DNA of 44,646 nt from Clostridia bacterium (lineage in GTDB: Bacteria; Bacillota; Clostridia; Tissierellales; Dethiosulfatibacteraceae). The position numbers and the translations under genes were made by a program. The notes beneath the pieces are model-generated. The model was not told where the DNA came from. It made no database searches and saw only the letters and a program-made list of their open reading frames with translations. Shown in pieces: positions 1-12,463 of this stretch. Each line of letters begins with the position of its first letter. Within the stretch, counting starts at the first letter, position 1. The stretch lies in assembly GCA_011390775.1 (NCBI GenBank), contig JAABRS010000002.1, forward strand, positions 1 to 44,646. The letters are read 5' to 3'.

Positions 1-383
1 CCATTTATAATTGCCCAATTTATTGGAGCAGCTCCCCTATATTTAGGTAATATAGATGCATGAAGGTTAATGCATCCTTTATTTGGATGTTCTAATATTT
101 TTTTATTTAAAATTTGTCCGTATGCTACTACAACAATGTAATCTACTTCATAAGCTGTTATTGTTTCTATGCTTTTAGGATCATTAATATTCTCTGGTTG
201 ATATACATCTATATTATTTTTCTCTGCAGTTATTTTTACCGGACTTTTATTAATTTTTCTTCCCCGGCCACTTTTTCTATCAGGTTGTGTCACTACTAGT
301 GAAATATTAATATCTCTTTTTTCGATTAATTTTTTCAATGTAGGAACTGCAAATTCAGGAGTACCCATAAAAATCACATTCAT
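1..383 (-). CDS. fmt: Methionyl-tRNA formyltransferase, N-terminal part (C-terminus off window edge)
   Basis: Minus-strand translation from ATG at 383 reads MNVIFMGTPEFAVPTLKKLIEKRDINISLVVTQPDRKSGRGRK..., runs open to the window edge; follows def as usual. Not in the ORF track because it is truncated. Confidence 0.93.
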   Translation of the reverse strand, partial: MNVIFMGTPEFAVPTLKKLIEKRDINISLVVTQPDRKSGRGRKINKSPVKITAEKNNIDVYQPENINDPKSIETITAYEVDYIVVVAYGQILNKKILEHPNKGCINLHASILPKYRGAAPINWAIIN

Positions 384-384
384 A

Positions 385-858
385 TCAGCTTTTTACAACT
401 CCTTCTTTTACTTCAGTTTCTTTAATAACCTTATCGATAAATAAAACACCATTTAGATGATCTACTTCATGAGATATAACTACTGACAACAACCCTTCTG
501 TTTTTATCGTATGTGAATTACCATCTAAATCTGTATATATAACTTTTAATTGTTCAGGTCTCTTTACATCTCCGTTTTTATTAGGAACACTTAGACACCC
601 TTCATTAATTATTTGTTCTCCTGATTTTTCAAGTATTTCAGGATTTATCATGACCATAGGATTTTCTTCAATATCTACTACTATAAGTCTTTTTAAAACT
701 CCTACTTGGGGTGCTGCCAATCCTATCCCATCATTTTCATTCATTGTCTCTATCATATCTTCCGACAATATTTTAATTCTGTCGTTAATATTTTTTATAA
801 TTCTACTCTTCTTTCTTAAAATTTCATCGCCTTCTAATCTTAAATTTCTTAGTGCCAT
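385..858 (-). CDS. def: Peptide deformylase; start reassigned to ATG 858 (MALRNLRLEGDE) rather than 891
   Basis: Motifs GIGLAAPQ, EGCLS, HEVDH; good SD (AGGAGGGATAGT) upstream of ATG 858. Confidence 0.95.
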   Translation of the reverse strand: MALRNLRLEGDEILRKKSRIIKNINDRIKILSEDMIETMNENDGIGLAAPQVGVLKRLIVVDIEENPMVMINPEILEKSGEQIINEGCLSVPNKNGDVKRPEQLKVIYTDLDGNSHTIKTEGLLSVVISHEVDHLNGVLFIDKVIKETEVKEGVVKS

Positions 859-868
859 ACTATCCCTC

Positions 869-3271
869 CTATGATATTGTATTTGGATCAATTTCTATTG
901 ATACACTAATGTTTTTATAACTTTTATTAAAATATGTTTTTCTTAATATTTTCTTAATTTCTTTTGTTTTATCACTTCTTGTTTTTATTATAGTATCTAT
1001 TTGGTATTCATTGTTTACTTTATATATACCTTTAGGTACTGGTTTATATACTTTAATATATCCATTTTCTATTAGTACTTTTAATTTTTCAATTATTTTT
1101 TGATATTTTTTTGTGTTGAATTCTTTTAGGTCGTTTTCATTTTTCGATTTTGTGTTAATGTATAAAATTTTAATATAAGGAGGATATTTAAATTCTTTTC
1201 TTAAGTTAACTTCCTGTTTGAAAAATTCCTTATAATTATTATCAATAGCATATTTAATGCTGTAATGATTAGGTTCATAAGTTTGTAGGATTACCTTTCC
1301 TGACTTACTTCCTCTGCCAGCTCTACCGCTTACTTGAGTTATAAGTTGAAATGATTTTTCACTAGCAGTATAAAAAGGTAGATTGATGGTAATATCTGCT
1401 GAAATAATTCCAACCAAAGTAACGTTGGGAAAATGAATACCCTTAGCCAGCATTTGTGTTCCTATGAGTATATCGGTTTTTCCATTAGCTAATTCTTTAT
1501 AAATTCTTTCCTGTGCTCCCTTTTTAGTAACTGTATCAAAATCCATTCGATCAATATTTTTATCTGGAAACATTTTTTTTGTAACTTTTTCGATTCTCTG
1601 TGTACCAACACCAAAAGTTTTAAAATATTTACTTCCACAGCTAGGACATTTGTTATCAACTTTCTTTGTGTTACCACAGTAATGACAAATAAGTTTATTT
1701 ATACTTGAATGATATGTCATAGAAACATCACACCTGTCGCATTTTACTACATATCCACAACTTCTGCAAGATACAAAGGATGAATACCCTCGTTTGTTTA
1801 AAAATAATATCACCTGCTGTTTCTTATCCAAAGTATTTTTTATTTCATCATATAATTTTCTGCTGAAAATATTTTTGTTTCCTTCATCTAATTCTTTCTT
1901 CATGTCTATTACTAGTGTTTCAGGCAATTTTACATCATTAATTCTTTTTTTGATTTCTATAAGATTATATAAATTTTTCTTTGATTTATAATATGAATTA
2001 ATCGAAGGTGTTGCTGATCCTAGAATCAATTTACATCCGGTTATTTGTGATAACTTTTCTGCAATATCTATTGTCTTATATTTTGGAGTTATAGAAGAAT
2101 TATAAGAATCATCATGTTCTTCATCTATTATGATTGCTCCTAAATTCCTTACAGGAGTAAATAGAGCAGATCTTGCTCCAATTATTACATCCTTATACCC
2201 TTTATTAATTTTATTCCATTCTTCATATCTTTTTTTACTATTCATCCTACTGTGTATTACAGCAACACGGTTTCCAAATCTCTTTGTAAATCTATTAATC
2301 ATATGATTAGTTAAGGAAATTTCAGGGAATAACATAATTATTTTTTTGTTAACTTTAATATTTCTTTCGATAATATTCATATATATTTCTGTCTTGCCAC
2401 TACCTGTTACACCATGTATAAGATTAAATTGATTATCTTTCTGTAATACTGATTTAAGTGCCTTTTCTTGTTCAGTATTTAAATTAATATTGCTTTCTTT
2501 AATTTTATCTTTTTTTTCTAAATTTCCAATATTTTCTTTCTCAATTATTTCAATTATTTTTTTGTCTTGTAATGACCTTAAAGAGTTCAAGCTGCTGTTC
2601 GTACTCTTCATTAGTTTATGTTGTTCTGCTGTCCTTTTATCTAATAAATATGCTATTATATCTTTCTGCTTATGAGCATTAGATCTAATATTGTAGTTTT
2701 CTATACTATCTTCTACATTTATAATTCTAACAAACTTTGTTTCTTTTTGGGATTTATCTATTGTGTTTATACTTACTATTCCTTCTTCTTGTAATTTATA
2801 TAAATCTTTTAGGAATTCTAAGGATTTAAATTCTATAAATAAATCTTTAATAGATAAAGATTTATCCTTTGATTTAAGGATATTATAGATTTTGCTTGAG
2901 TCTTTATATTTTTCATCTTTAATCTTTACATAATAATTGATATCCCAAGAGTTGCTAGGGGGATAAAAAAGCTTTGCTGCATCTATATATCTACATACAT
3001 ATTCTTCTCTAATCCAGTCAATCAGAACCATAATCTCCTCTGTGACTATTGGTATACTATCAATAACTTGTTTGATATATTTAATCTTATCATCTGATAT
3101 ATCAGATTTTTCAATCTTTGAAACCACCATTCCTTCCAGTTCTTGATTATTGAAATCAACTAATACTCTCATTCCTGGCATTATGTAATCTTCTAGACTT
3201 GATGGGATTTTGTAGGTGAACTTCCTATCAATATTCCTACTTGTTTTATTTATAATTAATTGACAATACAT
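869..3271 (-). CDS. priA: Primosomal replication protein N' (PriA helicase); start probably MYCQLIINK at 3271
   Basis: Walker A GVTGSGKTE, DEEH box, zinc-binding cysteines CRSCGYVVKCDRC...CHYCG...CPSCG, helicase C-terminal motifs; GGAAGTG SD-like before ATG 3271. Confidence 0.95.
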   Translation of the reverse strand: MYCQLIINKTSRNIDRKFTYKIPSSLEDYIMPGMRVLVDFNNQELEGMVVSKIEKSDISDDKIKYIKQVIDSIPIVTEEIMVLIDWIREEYVCRYIDAAKLFYPPSNSWDINYYVKIKDEKYKDSSKIYNILKSKDKSLSIKDLFIEFKSLEFLKDLYKLQEEGIVSINTIDKSQKETKFVRIINVEDSIENYNIRSNAHKQKDIIAYLLDKRTAEQHKLMKSTNSSLNSLRSLQDKKIIEIIEKENIGNLEKKDKIKESNINLNTEQEKALKSVLQKDNQFNLIHGVTGSGKTEIYMNIIERNIKVNKKIIMLFPEISLTNHMINRFTKRFGNRVAVIHSRMNSKKRYEEWNKINKGYKDVIIGARSALFTPVRNLGAIIIDEEHDDSYNSSITPKYKTIDIAEKLSQITGCKLILGSATPSINSYYKSKKNLYNLIEIKKRINDVKLPETLVIDMKKELDEGNKNIFSRKLYDEIKNTLDKKQQVILFLNKRGYSSFVSCRSCGYVVKCDRCDVSMTYHSSINKLICHYCGNTKKVDNKCPSCGSKYFKTFGVGTQRIEKVTKKMFPDKNIDRMDFDTVTKKGAQERIYKELANGKTDILIGTQMLAKGIHFPNVTLVGIISADITINLPFYTASEKSFQLITQVSGRAGRGSKSGKVILQTYEPNHYSIKYAIDNNYKEFFKQEVNLRKEFKYPPYIKILYINTKSKNENDLKEFNTKKYQKIIEKLKVLIENGYIKVYKPVPKGIYKVNNEYQIDTIIKTRSDKTKEIKKILRKTYFNKSYKNISVSIEIDPNTIS

Positions 3272-3291
3272 ATAAACACTTCCAAACAAAT

Positions 3292-3318
3292 TTAAAGCTT
3301 GATTTTAATCAAGCTTTA
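3292..3318 (-). terminator. Hairpin between rpoZ and priA
   Basis: Perfect inverted repeat TTAAAGCTTGA-TTTTA-TCAAGCTTTAA (11-bp arms); T-tract is weak, so it may be an attenuator or processing hairpin. Confidence 0.45.
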
Positions 3319-3323
3319 AGGAG

Positions 3324-3515
3324 TTATTTTTTGCTATATACTAATCTTCCTTCATTAAATTCTTGTATCGCTATATTTATTGGTTTTTTATCTTCAGTAT
3401 CAACCATAATATCATCTCCTGCTACTATCTCTCTTGCTCTTTTTGCTATTATAGTTACCAACATGTACCTACTTTCAACCTTTTCTAGTAATTCGTCAAT
3501 TGAAGGGTTTATCAT
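3324..3515 (-). CDS. rpoZ: RNA polymerase omega subunit
   Basis: MINPSIDELLEKVESRYMLVTIIAKRAREI...; located between gmk and priA. Confidence 0.92.
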   Translation of the reverse strand: MINPSIDELLEKVESRYMLVTIIAKRAREIVAGDDIMVDTEDKKPINIAIQEFNEGRLVYSKK

Positions 3516-3516
3516 T

Positions 3517-4125
3517 TTATTCCTCCTTAATTTTTTCTATTATATCTTTTTTTCTAATAGCTCTATGATTTTCAGCTATTAAAATACTATCTACTATCTT
3601 CACAGCTTCATCCAAATCATCATTTATTATAACATAATCATACTTAAATGCATAGTTTAGCTCGTGATATGCACATTCCATTCTCTCTAAAATAACTTCT
3701 CTACTATCTGTTCCCCTGGAAGTAATTCTATTTCTAAGTTCTTCCATGGATGGAGGCATAACAAAAATAAAAACCCCTTTAGGATAGCTTTCTTTTATTT
3801 GAAGAGCTCCCTGTATATCGATTTCTAAAATTACATCTTTACCATTTTCAATTTCATCAATAACTTTTGACTTTGGAGTTCCGTAATAGTTACCATATAC
3901 TTTAGCATATTCTAAAAAATCATTTTCTTTTATCTTTTCGTTAAATTCTTCTTCAGAATAAAAATAATAATTTTTTCCTTCTACTTCGTTTTTCCTTGGT
4001 TTTCTAGTTGTTGCAGAAACTGATATAGAAATATTTTTATTCCTTTTTACCAATTCTTTGCATATTGTACCCTTTCCTGCTCCTGATGGTCCTGATATAA
4101 CAATTGCTAATCCCTTTTTTTTCAT
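3517..4125 (-). CDS. gmk: Guanylate kinase
   Basis: [13 protein letters not shown]-loop, [19 protein letters not shown] motif. Confidence 0.97.
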   Translation of the reverse strand: MKKKGLAIVISGPSGAGKGTICKELVKRNKNISISVSATTRKPRKNEVEGKNYYFYSEEEFNEKIKENDFLEYAKVYGNYYGTPKSKVIDEIENGKDVILEIDIQGALQIKESYPKGVFIFVMPPSMEELRNRITSRGTDSREVILERMECAYHELNYAFKYDYVIINDDLDEAVKIVDSILIAENHRAIRKKDIIEKIKEE

Positions 4126-4382
4126 TTGCTAACCCTATCTAGATCATTTTTATTATTAAATCTTTGTGAAATTGTCTCTGATTGTATAGCAGATAATATT
4201 ACGTGATTACTATCCATTATTACAACAGCTCTAGTTTTTCTTCCATAAGTTGCATCAACCAATTTCCCCTGTTCTCTTGCATCATTAATCAACCTCTTTA
4301 TCGGAGCTGATTCAGGACTAACTACTGCAATAACTCTATTTAAAGCAACGATGTTTCCAAAACCAATATTTATCATCGACAT
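4122..4382 (-). CDS. remA: RemA/DUF370 family regulatory protein
   Basis: [62 protein letters not shown] is the RemA signature; yicC-remA-gmk order. Confidence 0.93.
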   Translation of the reverse strand: MSMINIGFGNIVALNRVIAVVSPESAPIKRLINDAREQGKLVDATYGRKTRAVVIMDSNHVILSAIQSETISQRFNNKNDLDRVSK

Positions 4383-4393
4383 ATAAATTCTCC

Positions 4394-5281
4394 TTATTCT
4401 ATATTTTGAGCTTGTTCTCTTATTTTTTCAATTAAATTTTTAACTTCTATTATGTTTTTTGTTATATCTAGATCTTGAGTTTTTGATCCAATTGTATTAA
4501 TCTCTCTATTAGCTTCCTGGAGAATAAAATCCAATTTTCGACCAACAGTGCCACCTTTTTTTATTGTTTGTTTTAATTGCTTAATGTGGCTCTCTAGGCG
4601 TATTATTTCTTCGTTAATATCCACTTTATCAGCATATATTGCTATTTCGTTATATAAACGATTTTCATCAATGTTGTATTCATCTTTTAAAATTTCATTA
4701 ATCCTTGTTTCTAGTTTTAATTTATATTCATTTACTACATTTTTTGAACCTGAGGTAATATCTTTTAAAGTTTCTGCTATTTTATCTATATTATTAATCA
4801 TATCTTGAGCTAATTCTTTACCTTCCAAAATTCTCATTCTATTCAAGGTACTTAATCCTTGCTCTAATGCTTTATTAAGACATTCCCAAGTTTTTTCTTC
4901 ATTAATATCTTCATTTTTTATCTCAATTACATCATTTAGGTTAATATAATCTCTTAAATCTAATTCATCATTTTTTCCTAATACTTTTGAAAGTTCGTCT
5001 ATTGCTTTTTTATATTTAACAGCTAAATCTATATTTGGCTTAACTTCTATGTCCGTACCTTCAACGACTTCCATATTAACTGAAACATCAACTCTACCTC
5101 TATTTATATAATCTTTGATAGTTTTTCTTATATTTTCTTCTAAAAATCTTATATGTCTCGGCATTCTTATATGAATATCATTATATCTATTATTAACAGT
5201 TTTAATTTCTAATATGAATTTATATCTTTCATCACTGTATTCGCCTTTTCCAAATCCTGTCATACTTACTATATCGCCCAT
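4394..5281 (-). CDS. yicC: YicC family endoribonuclease
   Basis: [10 protein letters not shown]...N-terminus and C-terminal [28 protein letters not shown] signature. Confidence 0.95.
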   Translation of the reverse strand: MGDIVSMTGFGKGEYSDERYKFILEIKTVNNRYNDIHIRMPRHIRFLEENIRKTIKDYINRGRVDVSVNMEVVEGTDIEVKPNIDLAVKYKKAIDELSKVLGKNDELDLRDYINLNDVIEIKNEDINEEKTWECLNKALEQGLSTLNRMRILEGKELAQDMINNIDKIAETLKDITSGSKNVVNEYKLKLETRINEILKDEYNIDENRLYNEIAIYADKVDINEEIIRLESHIKQLKQTIKKGGTVGRKLDFILQEANREINTIGSKTQDLDITKNIIEVKNLIEKIREQAQNIE

Positions 5282-5308
5282 AATTCCTCCTTTTTTTGTT
5301 GTTAATAT

Positions 5309-5337
5309 ATAATACCATTATATTATTCAATTATCAA
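5309..5337 (-). promoter_or_regulatory. Putative yicC promoter
   Basis: Minus strand TTGATA -17 nt- TATTAT preceded by TGG (extended -10), in the divergent yicC/rqcH intergenic region. Confidence 0.5.
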
Positions 5338-5422
5338 TTATTTGAACAAGCTTTTTCCTTTATTTTCTACATTAATAGTGTTATACTATATTTCACGAAC
5401 ACTGATAAATGAGGAGGCTTTT

Positions 5423-7146
5423 ATGGCTTTAGATGGCTTTGTATTAGGCAGTATAGTTTATGAACTAAAAAATAAAATACTAAATGGTAAAATAAATAAA
5501 ATCTATCAACCGGAAACCGATGAACTTCTTTTTAATATTCGAAGCAGCAGACAAAATTATCTTCTGCTTATATCAGTTAACAACAACTACCCAAGAATAT
5601 GCTTAACTGATAGCAGCAAGAAAAATCCTTACGAACCCTACAATTTTTGTATGCTCTTAAGAAAATATCTAACCGGTAGTATAATAAAGGATATTAGACA
5701 AATCAATAATGATCGAGTTGTTGAGATTGATTTTGAAGTTTTTGATGAACTAAGAACAAAAAGCATTAAAACCCTAGCAATTGAAATAATGGGTAAACAC
5801 AGCAATGCGATTTTAATATCTGATAACAAGATTTTAGATTCTATATATAAAATTGGTGAAAACAAAGATATAAACAGAGTATTATATCCTGGTATTGAAT
5901 ATGAGTATCCAAATGTAGGTGATGAAATTAATCCAAGTAAAATAGGATTTGATGATTTTAAAAAACTGTTTGAAAAAGAAAATGAAGGAAAAAAACTTTA
6001 CAACTTTTTTCTTCATAATTTTACTGGATTTGGTCCAAAACTTTCAAGAGAAATCTGCCAAAGAGGAAAAATTGATGAAAACTCAAAAATCGGAGAAATC
6101 AATGAAGATTTATTAAAAAAACTTTATGAATCTTTTGAAAATTTATTAGAATCAAAAGACAAAAACAATTATGAATGGAACATATATTCAAAAGATAATG
6201 CATATATAGATTTTCATTGTTTTCCTTTAGAAATATATAAAGATTATACAACAATTAATTTTGAATCTATTAGTGAACTAGTAAATGAATATTATTACTA
6301 CAAGGATAAATACCAAAGAATGCAGCAGCGAATTCATCATCTAAAAAAAATAGTAGATAAAAACATATCTAAAAATCAATCAAAATTACTAAAACTAAAG
6401 GAAGAATATGAAACTTCAAAAGATAGGGATAAATACAAAATTTATGGAGATTTAATCATAGCTTATATGTCTACTGTAAAAAATTATAATGATAATATCA
6501 CAGTAAATAATTATTATGATAATAACAATGAAATAGAAATACCTTTAGATAGCAGACTTTCTCTATCTCAAAATGCTCAAAAGTATTATAAAAAATATGA
6601 AAAATTAAAAACTGCTCAAGAAAAAATAAATAAACAGATAAAGATAACAAAACAAAAATTAGACTATTTTTATAATTTGCAGTATATGGTTAATAATTGT
6701 GATGACTTTGAAGCAGTTAATGAGATTAAAGAAGAACTTGCTAATTCAGGTTATTTGAAAAATAGAAGCAGCAAAAAGAAAGAAAATGTTAAATCTAAAC
6801 CTTACAAAATAACTTCTAAAGATGGATTTGAAATATATATAGGTAAAAACAACAAGCAAAATGATTATATAACATTCAATTTAGCATCAAAAGAAGATAT
6901 ATGGATGCATACCAAAAATATTCCTGGCTCCCATGTTATAGTTATTACAGAAGGAAAAGAAGTTCCTGATGCTACCTTAGAAGAGGCAGCATCATATGCA
7001 GCATACTATAGTAATGCCAGACAATCTTCTAAGGTTCCTGTAAATTATACCTACAAAAAGCATATCAAAAAACCTAAAAATGCAGAACCGGGTTTTGTTA
7101 TTTTTCACAAATATTATACTATGTATATAGATCCACAAAAACCAAA

Positions 7147-7159
<13 letters not shown>
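5423..7159 (+). CDS. rqcH: Rqc2/RqcH (NFACT, FbpA-like) ribosome quality control protein; start reassigned to ATG 5423
   Basis: MALDGFVLGSIVYELKNKILNGKINKIYQPETDELLFNIRS N-terminus, DR motif, coiled coil, C-terminal NFACT-R (DIWMHTKNIPGSHVII-like); SD GAGGAGG before ATG 5423. Only confident + strand gene. Confidence 0.93.
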
Positions 7160-8594
<1,435 letters not shown>

Positions 8595-8611
<17 letters not shown>

Positions 8612-9065
8612 CAACTCTTTCATATTTTTCAAAAAATACTAAACCTGACAATAAAATCGTAAAAACTACTAAAAAAGAATCAGCAATATTAAATACTGGA
8701 AAGTCATAATAACCCCAAAAATTAACATCGATAAAATCTACTACAAAGTTTAATCTTACTCTATCTATTAAATTGCCAATTGTTCCGCCTACTATTCCCC
8801 AAAGTGACATTATTGTCATTTTATTAAGATTATTATTCTTTTTAAGATATATGAATATACCTATTAATATAATTATTGTAAAAACAATCAGAGGAAGTTG
8901 CTTGTTTTGTAGTATTCCAAAAGCTGCTCCTCTATTTTCTACATATTTAAATTGAAGAAAGTTATTAATAACAGGTATCGGTTCTTTCCCTTTTAAATTT
9001 AATATTGCGATGTATTTTGATAGTTGATCTAAGCCTACTATAATCAACGCTAAAATAATATGCAT
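8595..9065 (-). CDS. lspA: Signal peptidase II
   Basis: DQLSKYIA, VENRGAAFG, GNLIDRVR, FNIADS motifs. Confidence 0.96.
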
Positions 9066-9076
9066 TTTATGACTCC

Positions 9077-9766
9077 TTATATTTTGTTTATCATTTTCAT
9101 TATGAGATCTGCACTTTTTTTAGCAGCTTCAAATTTGAATTCTTCATAGTTTATACCGGAAGACTCATCCGCATTATCAGAAATACATCTTATAGCTATG
9201 TATGGTACTTTGTTAATATAACATACTTGACCTATTGAACCGCTTTCCATGTCTGCACAAAGAGCTGAGAATTCTCTCTCAAGGAACAATTTTGTATTTT
9301 TTTTGCTTATAAATTTGTCTCCGGAAATAATTCTTCCAACTTTAAATGTGTCCTTGTTATTAATAGAATCTTTTGCATACTCAAGTAATTTTTTATCAGT
9401 ATCAAATATATATTTTCCCATTTGAGGTATTTCACCGAGTTTATATCCAAAGTTTCTAACATCAACATCATACTGCATAGTTTCTGAGGCTATTATAATG
9501 TCTAATACATTTACATCTTTGGAAATACTACCAGCAATACCGGTATTAATTATATAATCCGGAGAAAAATTACTTATCATTAGTTGAGTCCCCACTGCAG
9601 AATTTACTTTTCCAATACCTGATTTTGCTATTATAATTTCCATATCTTCAAAATCACAGATAAAGAAATTAAAATTTCCAATTATTTTAGTCTTGTTTTT
9701 ATGCAACTTTTGTATTAATAGATGAATTTCCTCATCCATAGCTCCAATTATTCCAATTTTAATCAT
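9077..9766 (-). CDS. mtnN: 5'-methylthioadenosine/S-adenosylhomocysteine nucleosidase
   Basis: MIKIGIIGAMDEEIHLL, SGIGKVNSAVGTQ, DMESGSIGQVCYINKVPYIAIRCISDNAD. Confidence 0.94.
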   Translation of the reverse strand: MIKIGIIGAMDEEIHLLIQKLHKNKTKIIGNFNFFICDFEDMEIIIAKSGIGKVNSAVGTQLMISNFSPDYIINTGIAGSISKDVNVLDIIIASETMQYDVDVRNFGYKLGEIPQMGKYIFDTDKKLLEYAKDSINNKDTFKVGRIISGDKFISKKNTKLFLEREFSALCADMESGSIGQVCYINKVPYIAIRCISDNADESSGINYEEFKFEAAKKSADLIMKMINKI

Positions 9767-9783
9767 ATTTTCCCCAATCTTTT

Positions 9784-10050
9784 TTAAATAAATAAATTAA
9801 TTAAAACTGTTCTCAATATATTCATTAGCAAAAATGCTACTATTGGAGAAAAGTCTATCATTCCCTTATTTAGGCCAATTTTATATAGTAATTCCCTAAT
9901 AGGATAAAGAATAGGTTCTGTAAGTTGAAACAGTACATTGTAAATCTTTGGACTTACCATATTTCTTAAATAAGACAATATAATTCTAGCTAATATTAAA
10001 ATCTCTATTAAATTAAATAATGTGTTTACTGCTCTTATAAATATACTCAT
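9784..10050 (-). CDS. YggT family membrane protein
   Basis: Small membrane protein with ...LTEPILYPIRELL...IDFSPIVAFLLMNILRTVL; follows sepF. Confidence 0.88.
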   Translation of the reverse strand: MSIFIRAVNTLFNLIEILILARIILSYLRNMVSPKIYNVLFQLTEPILYPIRELLYKIGLNKGMIDFSPIVAFLLMNILRTVLINLFI

Positions 10051-10053
10051 ATA

Positions 10054-10512
10054 CTACTCCCATCTAAAAACATTTTTTTCTGTATTTATTTTAATTTTAC
10101 CTTCTATTTCTGTTCCTTTAGGTGCTATTAAAAATATATCATTAGAAACTTTTTGAATATTTGCTTCTAAAGCATAAACTCCGCCTTTGGTAAATTCAAA
10201 AATTAATTTTTTTAGTTCTTTATCAACATTTTCTAAATTCAGCACTATTGTTTTTTTCCTTTTTAATTCATCTACAATAGATGCACATTCGTTATAGTTT
10301 TCAGGCTTTAAAATATATAAATCTGCATCTATGTTTTTTGTGCTTCCTTTATATGTATCTTTTATTTCTTCTTTTGGCATTTTTTCTCTATATCCTTTTC
10401 TATCTTTTCTTTCTTTTTTTACATTGTGATCTAATTCATCCTCGTATACATCTTCTTGAATTTCATCTTCTAAATCAGTTACACCTATTAGATTTTTAAA
10501 TTTATCAAACAT
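10054..10512 (-). CDS. sepF: Cell division protein SepF
   Basis: MFDKFKNLIG, C-terminal KRKKTIVLNLENVDKELKKLIFEFTKGGVYALEANIQKVSNDIFLIAPKG. Confidence 0.95.
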   Translation of the reverse strand: MFDKFKNLIGVTDLEDEIQEDVYEDELDHNVKKERKDRKGYREKMPKEEIKDTYKGSTKNIDADLYILKPENYNECASIVDELKRKKTIVLNLENVDKELKKLIFEFTKGGVYALEANIQKVSNDIFLIAPKGTEIEGKIKINTEKNVFRWE

Positions 10513-10521
10513 TTTATCCTC

Positions 10522-11211
10522 CTAATAATTTCTTTCTCCAAATATATCTGTACCTATTCTAACTATGTTTGCTCCTTCTTCAATAGCTACATGATAATCA
10601 TTGCTCATTCCCATAGAAAGAAACTCCATAGATACATTATCATATTCTATATTAGAATATTTATCAAAATTATTTTTTAATTCTTTGAATATAGGTCGAG
10701 CATCTTCAGGATTATCGAAATACGGAGCGACAGTCATGAATCCTTTAATATTAAGGGTTTTAAACTGTGAAATTCTCTTTATAGACTCTTCTAACTCCTG
10801 AATTTTAAATCCGAATTTTGAATCATCTTCTGCCACATTTACCTCTAAAAGAATATTCATGCTCATATTGTTATCTCTACAATATTTATCAATACGTTTT
10901 GCCAATCTTATGCTATCAACCGATTGTATTAGTTTTACTTTATCATAGATATATTTTACTTTATTTCTCTGTAAATGCCCAATCATATGCCAGTTAATTT
11001 CTTTATCTATTTTTTCATATTTTTCTAAAAATTCTTGAACTCTATTTTCTCCAAAATCTCTTAATCCACAATTATAAGCTTCGATTATTTTTTCAACATC
11101 AAAATTTTTTGATACCGCTATAATTGTAATGTCATTTATACTTCTTTCAGTTTTTTTAAGGGATTTTCTAATTTTATTTTTAATATCTTCAATATTTTTT
11201 TCAATTGTCAT
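10522..11211 (-). CDS. YggS family PLP-homeostasis protein
   Basis: AVSKNFDVEKI, FGENRVQEFLEKY, WHMIGHLQRNKVKYI, LSMGMSNDYHVAIEEGANIVRIGTDIFG; SD AAGGTGGT before ATG 11211. Confidence 0.95.
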   Translation of the reverse strand: MTIEKNIEDIKNKIRKSLKKTERSINDITIIAVSKNFDVEKIIEAYNCGLRDFGENRVQEFLEKYEKIDKEINWHMIGHLQRNKVKYIYDKVKLIQSVDSIRLAKRIDKYCRDNNMSMNILLEVNVAEDDSKFGFKIQELEESIKRISQFKTLNIKGFMTVAPYFDNPEDARPIFKELKNNFDKYSNIEYDNVSMEFLSMGMSNDYHVAIEEGANIVRIGTDIFGERNY

Positions 11212-11221
11212 AAATACCACC

Positions 11222-12448
11222 TTATTTAAGAATTTGTCCCTCTTTTACTTCTTCTGGGACGGATATTATCTTATCATATAATTTTACTGTATAAAAACTT
11301 TGATTATTTAATTCTATTTGACCACGACTATTTATAGTGTAACTAGATCCTTCATCAATAATTGAAAAACTATTATTTTCTCCTATAATTTTTATAGGAT
11401 AAAACTTAACTATTTTACTTGCTCCAATTACATAAACTCCTTTTTTTCCATCTTTTTCTATAATTGAACTATTTTCAATTTTAATTCCTTCATATCTCTC
11501 TATTATTAATTCTATATCTATATATCTTTCATTAAAAAATTCATGAAAAAATTTATTTATTTCAACTATTAAAAAGGTATTTTTACTATTTATTTGTTTT
11601 TTTATAATATTTCCTTCTACAGTTTCGTCATTTTTTTTAAATCGAATTTTTATGTGATCGTTGTTCTCCAGGACAATATCTTTTAAATCTATCATAATAT
11701 ACCAGTTGAAATTATTAATCACCTTAATAATAGGTTCGGATATGTTTATTTTTTCTTTTGAAATTATATTTTCTTCTAAATTGACTATGTTGTAGTTTCC
11801 TGCCCTAAAAGTTTCCAATTTACTAATATCAAATACTTCTTCAGCATTATCAATCTTATAACTTACTATTCCACTTGATTTAGAATATATATTAATATTA
11901 CTATTAGATACACTAGCTGATAACTCATTCTTCTTTTCGTATAATTCTTCTAATGTCATATCGGTGTATTCATTAGTAAAACCTTCATTAGCCTCATATT
12001 TTTTGATGATTTCAAAAGCTTCTTCATATTTTTTTTCTATAATAAATTTTTGAATTTGTCTTTCTAATTCATTTATTATCTGTTGATTTTCATCATAATC
12101 TTGAGAATTTTCTTTAGTTTCAATAGCTCTATTAATTTTATCAATTTCACCACTTATTCCTGCACCTTGAAAATTTGGGAAAATAGAAGAAATCAAGGCT
12201 CCTTTTTTTATTCTCTCACCCTCTTCATAGTAATTCTTAATACTTCCTGTGTATTGAGAATAATATATTTCTTCATCTTTTATTATTATCCCAGTACCTT
12301 CGTATTTATTTTCTAGGCTTCCTTTTTCAGCTGTATAGCTTTCTATATCTAGTCTAATATTATCAACATAATAAAGAATGAAAGAAATTAACAAAAGAAC
12401 AATTAACACTTTCACTATATTACTATTGTTTTTTTTATTTTGATTCAT
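11222..12448 (-). CDS. HlyD-like single-pass membrane protein of the sepF cluster, function unknown
   Basis: N-terminal TM helix, HlyD/biotinyl-lipoyl-like 'GTGIIIKDEEIYYSQYTGSIKNYYEEGERIKKGALIS', coiled-coil stretch; SD GGTGAG before ATG 12448. Confidence 0.75.
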   Translation of the reverse strand: MNQNKKNNSNIVKVLIVLLLISFILYYVDNIRLDIESYTAEKGSLENKYEGTGIIIKDEEIYYSQYTGSIKNYYEEGERIKKGALISSIFPNFQGAGISGEIDKINRAIETKENSQDYDENQQIINELERQIQKFIIEKKYEEAFEIIKKYEANEGFTNEYTDMTLEELYEKKNELSASVSNSNINIYSKSSGIVSYKIDNAEEVFDISKLETFRAGNYNIVNLEENIISKEKINISEPIIKVINNFNWYIMIDLKDIVLENNDHIKIRFKKNDETVEGNIIKKQINSKNTFLIVEINKFFHEFFNERYIDIELIIERYEGIKIENSSIIEKDGKKGVYVIGASKIVKFYPIKIIGENNSFSIIDEGSSYTINSRGQIELNNQSFYTVKLYDKIISVPEEVKEGQILK

Positions 12449-12463
12449 ATATCTCACCGCTGT

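Noticed and set aside
114-299. 61-aa plus-strand ORF at the left edge
   Set aside because: Antisense to the fmt N-terminal coding sequence, which is clearly recognisable on the minus strand.
1489-1677. 62-aa minus-strand ORF inside priA
   Set aside because: Out-of-frame reading within the PriA zinc-binding region; no independent support.
5342-5422. N-terminal extension MNKLFPLFSTLIVLYYISRTLINEE of the rqcH ORF
   Set aside because: Contains the -10 box and SD of the gene; homologous start is MALDGFVL at 5423.
11222-12448. Efflux adaptor (HlyD) of a transporter operon
   Set aside because: No ABC or MFS partner next to it; neighbours are gpsA and yggS/sepF. Kept as HlyD-like of unknown role.
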